NCBI GenBank assembly: GCA_038373885.1
Contig: JAWZYV010013188.1
Location: forward strand, 78,472 to 142,471
From: Cheiracanthium punctorium
Lineage: Eukaryota; Arthropoda; Arachnida; Araneae; Cheiracanthiidae
Length of the DNA: 64,000 bases
Direction: 5' to 3'
The position numbers and the translations under genes are program-made. The notes below the pieces were generated by a model that was not told the DNA's origin, did no database searches, and saw nothing but the letters and a program-made list of their open reading frames with translations. The stretch's first letter is position 1, and every line of letters starts with the position of its first letter. Below are positions 58,101 through 64,000 of the stretch, piece by piece.

Positions 58101-60742
58101 TTTATACTATTAAAATCTGTGCGCGTCTCTCTCTCTGTGTGTGTGTGTGTTTAACATCATCTCCTCCTAAACGGCAGGGAGTTGAGTTTCGAATCGAGGT
58201 GTCCACTTATTCGGAAAATTCCGAGAAAGGACCTCCGCTAATTTAAATTTCGAAATTCGAATTAGTTTAGGAGATATTGATAAAAAACCCCGTCAAAAAC
58301 ACTAATTTTTGCTCTCCGCAACTCCGCGATTGTAACCCCTGTAGTGAAAATGTGAGAAATAAGCATCGAGGTTGCCATGTTTGGCGAATTTATTAAATGA
58401 TTTACACTCTTGCATTAAAAATAAAGGAATAATACTTTTTTTCTGTTTCGAATATTTGCTAGGTTATTTTTTAATTAAAATATCGTCTGCGTGGGAAATC
58501 AGAGCAGGAATTCTATATTTTTTATACGCAAAAGAAAAAGGATTTGTAAATTTCAGAGACTAAAGTGTATAACTTTATAATTTGGCGAAAAAAAATGGCT
58601 TATATGCCGATTTTGAGAAAGTGGATTCTAGTGGTTTGTACAGTTTTAGGCTTGGCGCAATTTACTGAGAGCGTAAAGAAATAGTATTTTTAAAAACAAG
58701 TGTAGGTTTTACTAGAATTTAGCCTGAAATTTTAATTTTCTGTTCAGAAATAATGCAGTTATTAAGGCGATTTTAAATGATTTTCATCAAGTTAAATAAA
58801 TTGATTCAAGTTAGGGAAACCCCGCCAAATTTCAGAAAATTAAACTTTTTCATTTGTATTGCTAATTCTATGCCCCGATTGATATGAGTTGGTGTTACGA
58901 GCGTATGAATAGATAATATTTTTTAATCCCGCCAAACAAGGTGTAATAAAATAGGAAGTCTTTATAAATACGAATGCTGTTTGAGATGAATGAGAATATT
59001 TTTTAAACCCAGTAAGACTAGCTGGTAATGCCTTTAAATTATTGCATTTATTGTCAAGTTTAATGTGTGATTCATTTTGGCTATTTGCCATCGACTGCCG
59101 ACGTTAATTACGCCAAAATGGCAGTTCTAGCAAAGTAAACATAAATAAATCATTTCATATTCTATTTTTAACACTGCTACAGTTTCCGTAGCAACGGAAT
59201 CCATTGTTGCCACTTAAGTTGTTCAATTTAATAATTAAGTGAAACCACTCATTTCTACAGCTCTTAAGACCCAAAAAAGTGAAAACGCATTAAATATGAA
59301 ACAAATAGAATTTTAACATATTTGCGCATTAAAAATAATCGAAGTTTTTTCAGGCAATTCTGCATATTTTTCATTTTATTTCCTTCGCGTGTGACGTCAT
59401 TTTCACGTCATTGTCTTCTGTTTTGCTGTCAGATTATCCGGAGAAGCACATTACACGCTAACGTATGTGCTGCTTCGGCGGACATAAGGAAGCAATTTGT
59501 CGGGTGCGTATTTGCCTAACCCCTCTGTGTGTCTAAATTGAAGCAATGAAACTTTGTAGGCGTTTTTTTTTTAAACTAGAAAAAGGCAGATTAACGTCGT
59601 TAACGTGGAAGAAGCGATATGGAAAACTATTTAATTGGTAGCCGTAATGCGAAATGATAATCGATTATTCACATGCGCAAAGCAACAAAATTTCGAAAGT
59701 ATGAAAAGTCAGGAATATGAAATGAAAATCCAAAATAAATCACCAGAGACTATAGGATAAGCATCGTGTACGAGAATGATATTGCAATCATGTACATAAC
59801 AAAGGCGCTTGCAAGGAATACAAAATATAATATGAAATTAATTGCTCTTTCTTCCCATGGCGTTTGTGGAATCTTTCCGAATAACGGGATCCGATGTGCT
59901 TAGAATATTTCATATAAATTACTTATATGTTAAAGTTCTATTTATTTTTTCATATATATTCCAGTTACTCCAGTTACAAGACCAAGAGCTCTAGAAACGA
60001 TTTCAGATTTTGTTTAATATTGAATTTGACACTATGCAATTAATCTATGTTAAAAATAAAATATGAAATTAGTTATTTATTTAGTGTGAATTGGCAGTGA
60101 GATCAACGTTAGTTTTATGTAACAAGTGTGCTACTGTATTAAGAGTTCAGTAAGGGTAATAAGCTTTTCCGCTTAAGTTACGTCACAAATTTTTTCATTT
60201 ACGAAAGCGTCAAGATTTTCACGAAAACAGGATGCATTTTTGGTTTCTGAACGTATAATGTGCATCGCAGGATTGTTTCGTGCACGTAGGATTGTTTCGT
60301 GTAGGTTTTTTAAATTTGGGTAAAATTTAATAAAGTCATCTGCAACATAACTGTGCTAATGCATTGTCCACGCTTTACGAAATGCAAGATAAGACAAAAT
60401 GGTATTCAACATCATGTAATGTTATTCATATGGTATGTATGAATGCTATAAATTAAACCTAAAAAGGAGAATTATATGATGTAGAAATAAGGCATTTTTC
60501 GAAAGAGAAAAGTTTCGCCTGCATACCGTAAAGTTCTTACTTTTCTGATCGCCAGTGACAATGACATAGTTTTTGTGTCATCATGTTGCAATCGTCTCAA
60601 ATTTCCACTGATGGAGTCAGCTTTTCGTCAGAATTCCAGCAATTTTTCACTATTAGAGATTCCTATCACTGGGTTTAATTCGAATTATATGTGTATGGAA
60701 AATATTCGTCTCCTACCGTGCGGAGAACGGGTAAGAAGGTAG
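58101..60742 (+). mobile_element. Helitron family H, unit 2
   Basis: It follows the CTAG of unit 1 with no spacer. Its start reads TTTATACTATTAAAATCTG, one base changed from the TC consensus. It ends with ACCGTGCGGAGAACGGGTAAGAAG-type sequence and GTAG at 60739-60742, also one base off the CTRR terminus. Confidence 0.85.
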
Positions 60743-63275
60743 TCTATACTATTAAAATCTGTGCGCGTCTGTCTGTGTGTGTGTGTGCAGCATCATCTCC
60801 TCCTAAACGGCTGGGAGTTGAGTTTCGACCGAGGTATCCACGAATTCGGAAAATTTAGAGAAAGAACCTCCGCTAATTTAAATTTCAAAATTCGAATTAT
60901 TTTAAGAGATATTGATAAAAAACCCCGTCAAAAACGCTAATTTTTGCTCTTCGCAATACCGCGATTGTAACCCATGTAGTGAAAATCAGAAAAATTTATC
61001 TCCTTAATTCCCTAATTGTAACTCTCTGTAGTCAAAAATTGAGAAATAAGCATCGAGGTTGCCATGTTTGGCTATTTTATTAAATTATTTAGACTCCTGC
61101 AGTAAAAATAAAAGAATAATGATTTTTTTCTGTTTAGATTATTTACAAAGTTATTTTTTAATTGAAATATTGCGTGCATTTGAAATCAGAGCAGAAATTC
61201 AATGCTTTTTATGTGTAAAAGAATAAGATATTGGGAGATTTCCGAGACTAATATGTATATTTTTTAGTTTGGCGAAAAAAAATGGCTGATTTGGTGATTT
61301 TGAGAAAGTAGTAGATTCTACCGATTTGCACAGTTTTGGGCTTGGCGCAATTTACTGCGAGCAAACCGAAATAGATTTAGGTTTGTGTGTGTAGGTTTTA
61401 TTAAAATACGGCGTTAAACTTTAATTTTTCCATGCAGAAATAGTGCAATTATTAAGGCGATTTTAAGCGATCGATCTTCGGAATTTTCCCCAAATTAAGT
61501 AAATTGATTTACCTTGGGGGAATGCCGCCAATTTCAAAAGAAATGAAATTCTCGCATTCGGTAAATTGGAATAAATAAAACACGTTATAGTTATTTAAAA
61601 TACTGCTATGCTACTTTTCAAATAGATGCTTGCATTAATTTTTGACGATGAAACCATACACAAATAACTATTTCCCATTTTGATTGCTGTTAAATCAGTG
61701 CTTAGAATCATTCTCTGAAAAAAAAAAGAAAAAAAATCTCGCAAAATGGCGTATGCAGATTCCTTCTTTAGTACCTTTCTTAGAAAAGTTGGCGATAAAT
61801 ATTCAAATGTAGTGTAACTCCGTGTTTAATAGCGTGTGTTTTTTGCGTTTGTATTGCTAATTCTATGTCACGATTGAGATGAGCCAATGTTACGAGCGGA
61901 TGTATAGATAATTTTTTTTTGAATCCAGCCAAACAGGGTATAGTAAAATAGGAATTCTGTATAAATACGAAAGTCTTTGGAGATGAACGAGAATGCCTAT
62001 AAATTATTGCATTTACTGTGAAGTTAAATTTAGGATTCATTTTGGCTATTTGCCATCGACTATAGGCGTTAATTACGCCAATATGGCAGTTCTAGCAAGC
62101 ATAAATAAATTTCATTTCATGTTCTATTTCAATATTGCTACAATTTCCGTAGTTACGGAATCCGTTGTTGCCACTCAAGCTGTTAAATTTAACAATTAAG
62201 TGAAAACACTCATTTCTACAGCTCTTGACTCGAAAAATGAAAACGCATTCGATATGACACTATTAGAACATTATCACAATCACAACGTCAATAACGCGAC
62301 CTGTAACATTGGTTATTTTTAACTAAATTCATTTTCAAGGTCTTTAAGAAATCCTGGGTATTATGTCAAAGCCTCATACCTTAATTCCGATTAGTTTGCA
62401 AGAAAATTGATTAATCAGTATAAACTGAAGCAATGAAACTTTTTAAGCGTTTTTCTTGAAACGAGGAAAATGCAGATTGACGTCTTTGGTGTAGAAGTGG
62501 GCACAAGGATCCAAAAATCAAGATAGTATGAAAAGTCAGGAATATGAAATGAAAATAAAAAATACATCAAATAATACGAGATATAACTAATAATAATACG
62601 AGAATGACATTGCAATCATGTGTACAACGAAGGTCCCAATTGCTTATAATATTCCCCTAGCAATGACTTAGTTCGACCAGTGGGCGAGCGCTCAGCGCTC
62701 TGAACTGAGAGACGGAAGGTTTCTGGTTCAAAACAGGTCGCGTCCGCCGACCTAACCGTTCGGAGTTTTCCTGTATTCCGTTCGGAAAATAAAACTGTAC
62801 TCGCAACATGCATATGTTGGGAAACATATATGGCTGGTTTCCTCCAAACCGTAGCGTAAATACCGGTTACGACCCCTTAGAAAGACCCCTACGGAGGACA
62901 ACCCCACCCCTTGACCTAGATCCCATATGTGGAGACTAGAAACAGGATAGTCTCCAGATTTGTAGAGAGTTCAATTTAACGCCCAGCGTCGTGTGCAACT
63001 TATAGAAGCAGTTCTACGATACCGGATCCATCGAGAAAAAGCCTGGGCAAGGTTATCTAAGAGAAGCTGCTTCTTTTTTTATCTCAGTGACATTGACGTA
63101 GTTTTTGTGCCATCATGTTGCAGTCATCTCAGATTTGCACTCATGACGTCAACGTTTCATCACGATTTAAGTAATTTTTTATTTTTATAGATTCCGCATC
63201 AATGGGCTTAATTCGAATTAAATGTATAAGGAAAATGTTCTTTTCCTACCGTTCGGAGAACGGGTACGCAGCTAG
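60743..63275 (+). mobile_element. Helitron family H, unit 3
   Basis: It starts TCTATACTATTAAAATCTG directly after unit 2 and ends with GGAGAACGGGTACGCAG and CTAG at 63272-63275. It carries an S1 SINE at 62672-62935. Confidence 0.87.
62672..62935 (+). mobile_element. tRNA-derived SINE (family S1) inside Helitron H3
   Basis: The head carries TGGGCGAGCGCTCAGCGC (A-box region) and GGTTCAAAAC (B box, decayed). The body CGTTCGGAGTTTTCC matches the copy at 26360. A foreign stretch of about 60 bp (62771-62831) interrupts the body before TGGTTTCCTCCAAACC. Confidence 0.7.
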
Positions 63276-63286
63276 TCTTCTATCTA

Positions 63287-64000
63287 TCTATACTATTAAA
63301 ATCTGTACGCGTGTTTCTGTCTGTCTGTCTGTGTGTAACATCATCTCCTCCGAAACGGCTGGGAGTTGAGTTTCGATCGAGGTGTCCACAGATTCGGAAA
63401 ATTAAGAGGAAGGTCTTCCGCTAATTTAAATTTTGAAATTCGAATTATTTTAGAAGATATTGATAAAAAACCCGTCAAAAACGCTGATTTTTGATCTCCG
63501 TAATTCCGCAATTGTAACCCCTGCAGTAAAAAAAGTGAGAAATAAGCATCGAGGTTGCCATGCTTCGATATTTTTTAAAATTATTTAGACTCCTGCAGTA
63601 AAAATAAAAAAATAATGATTTTTTTTCTGTTTAGATTATTTACAAAGTTATTTTTAATTAAAGTATTGCGTGCATGTGAAATCAGAGCAGGAATTCAATG
63701 TTTTTTGTGTGTAAAAGATTAAGGGATTGGGAGATTTCCCAGACTAATATGTATATTTCTTAGTTTGGAGGGGAAAAATGGCTGATTTGGCAATTTTGAG
63801 AAAGTAGTAGGTTCTACCGATTTGCACAGTTTTAAGCTTGGCGCAATTTACTGAGAGCGTACCGAAATAGTATTTTTAAAAACAAGTGTAGGTTTTATTA
63901 GAGTTTAGTTTTAATTTTTTTAATTTAGCAATGATTACTGCAGAAATAATGCAGTTATTAAGGCGAATTTAAACGATCGAACTTGAGAATTTTCACAAAA
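63287..64000 (+). mobile_element. Helitron family H, unit 4 (cut by window end)
   Basis: It starts TCTATACTATTAAAATCTG after an A, separated from unit 3 by 11 bp (63276-63286). The body follows units 1-3 up to the window end. Confidence 0.87.

Noticed and set aside
54864..64000. Search for Helitron Rep/helicase coding in the array
   Set aside because: No long frames or Rep motifs (such as paired-His HUH) were seen in any unit; all appear non-autonomous.

Overview
This window looks like nuclear DNA from an arthropod, most likely an arachnid such as a spider. It is strongly AT-rich, has no operons, and contains no intact conserved gene. It is packed with eukaryotic transposable elements: Helitrons, hAT, Tc1/mariner, pogo and piggyBac-type elements, tRNA-derived SINEs and retroelement scraps. 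The organism call is an inference from repeat style only. No rRNA, true tRNA gene or CRISPR array is visible, and almost every short open frame is a by-product of a repeat.

Layout. 0-4.5 kb: two minus-strand copies of Helitron family A, carrying 15 copies of a motif that looks like a CTCF site. 4.5-12 kb: old relics, including a Helitron relic at 6.8-7.5 kb and a LINE 3' end at 11.8-12.0 kb. 12-21 kb: small inverted-repeat elements, a 170-bp tandem repeat, a SINE, and a 2.3-kb hAT element with a dead Tc1 element nested inside. 21-29.6 kb: copy 1 of an unrecognised gene-like module, a retroelement remnant, a SINE with perfect target-site duplications, and a third family A Helitron. 30.1-35.6 kb: one long hAT transposon on the minus strand with a broken transposase, interrupted by a piggyBac-like element, an internal duplication and a palindrome-rich insertion.

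37-46 kb: copies 2, 3 and 4 of the gene-like module, two head-to-head family B Helitrons (one inserted in module copy 2), SINEs and a fold-back element rich in ATCGAT. 46-54.7 kb: a degraded Helitron, hAT-like elements, SINE pieces, an LTR-like stretch and a mariner transposase remnant. 54.9-64 kb: a head-to-tail array of four related Helitrons (family H), the last cut by the window end.

Most striking observations: (1) the CTCF-like motif arrays inside family A Helitrons; (2) the four-copy module, whose putative coding part keeps a Cys-Ser-x-Leu-Asn motif in three copies with mostly synonymous differences; (3) the Helitron tandem array with junctions at the exact element ends. All coordinates, alignments and identities were judged by eye.
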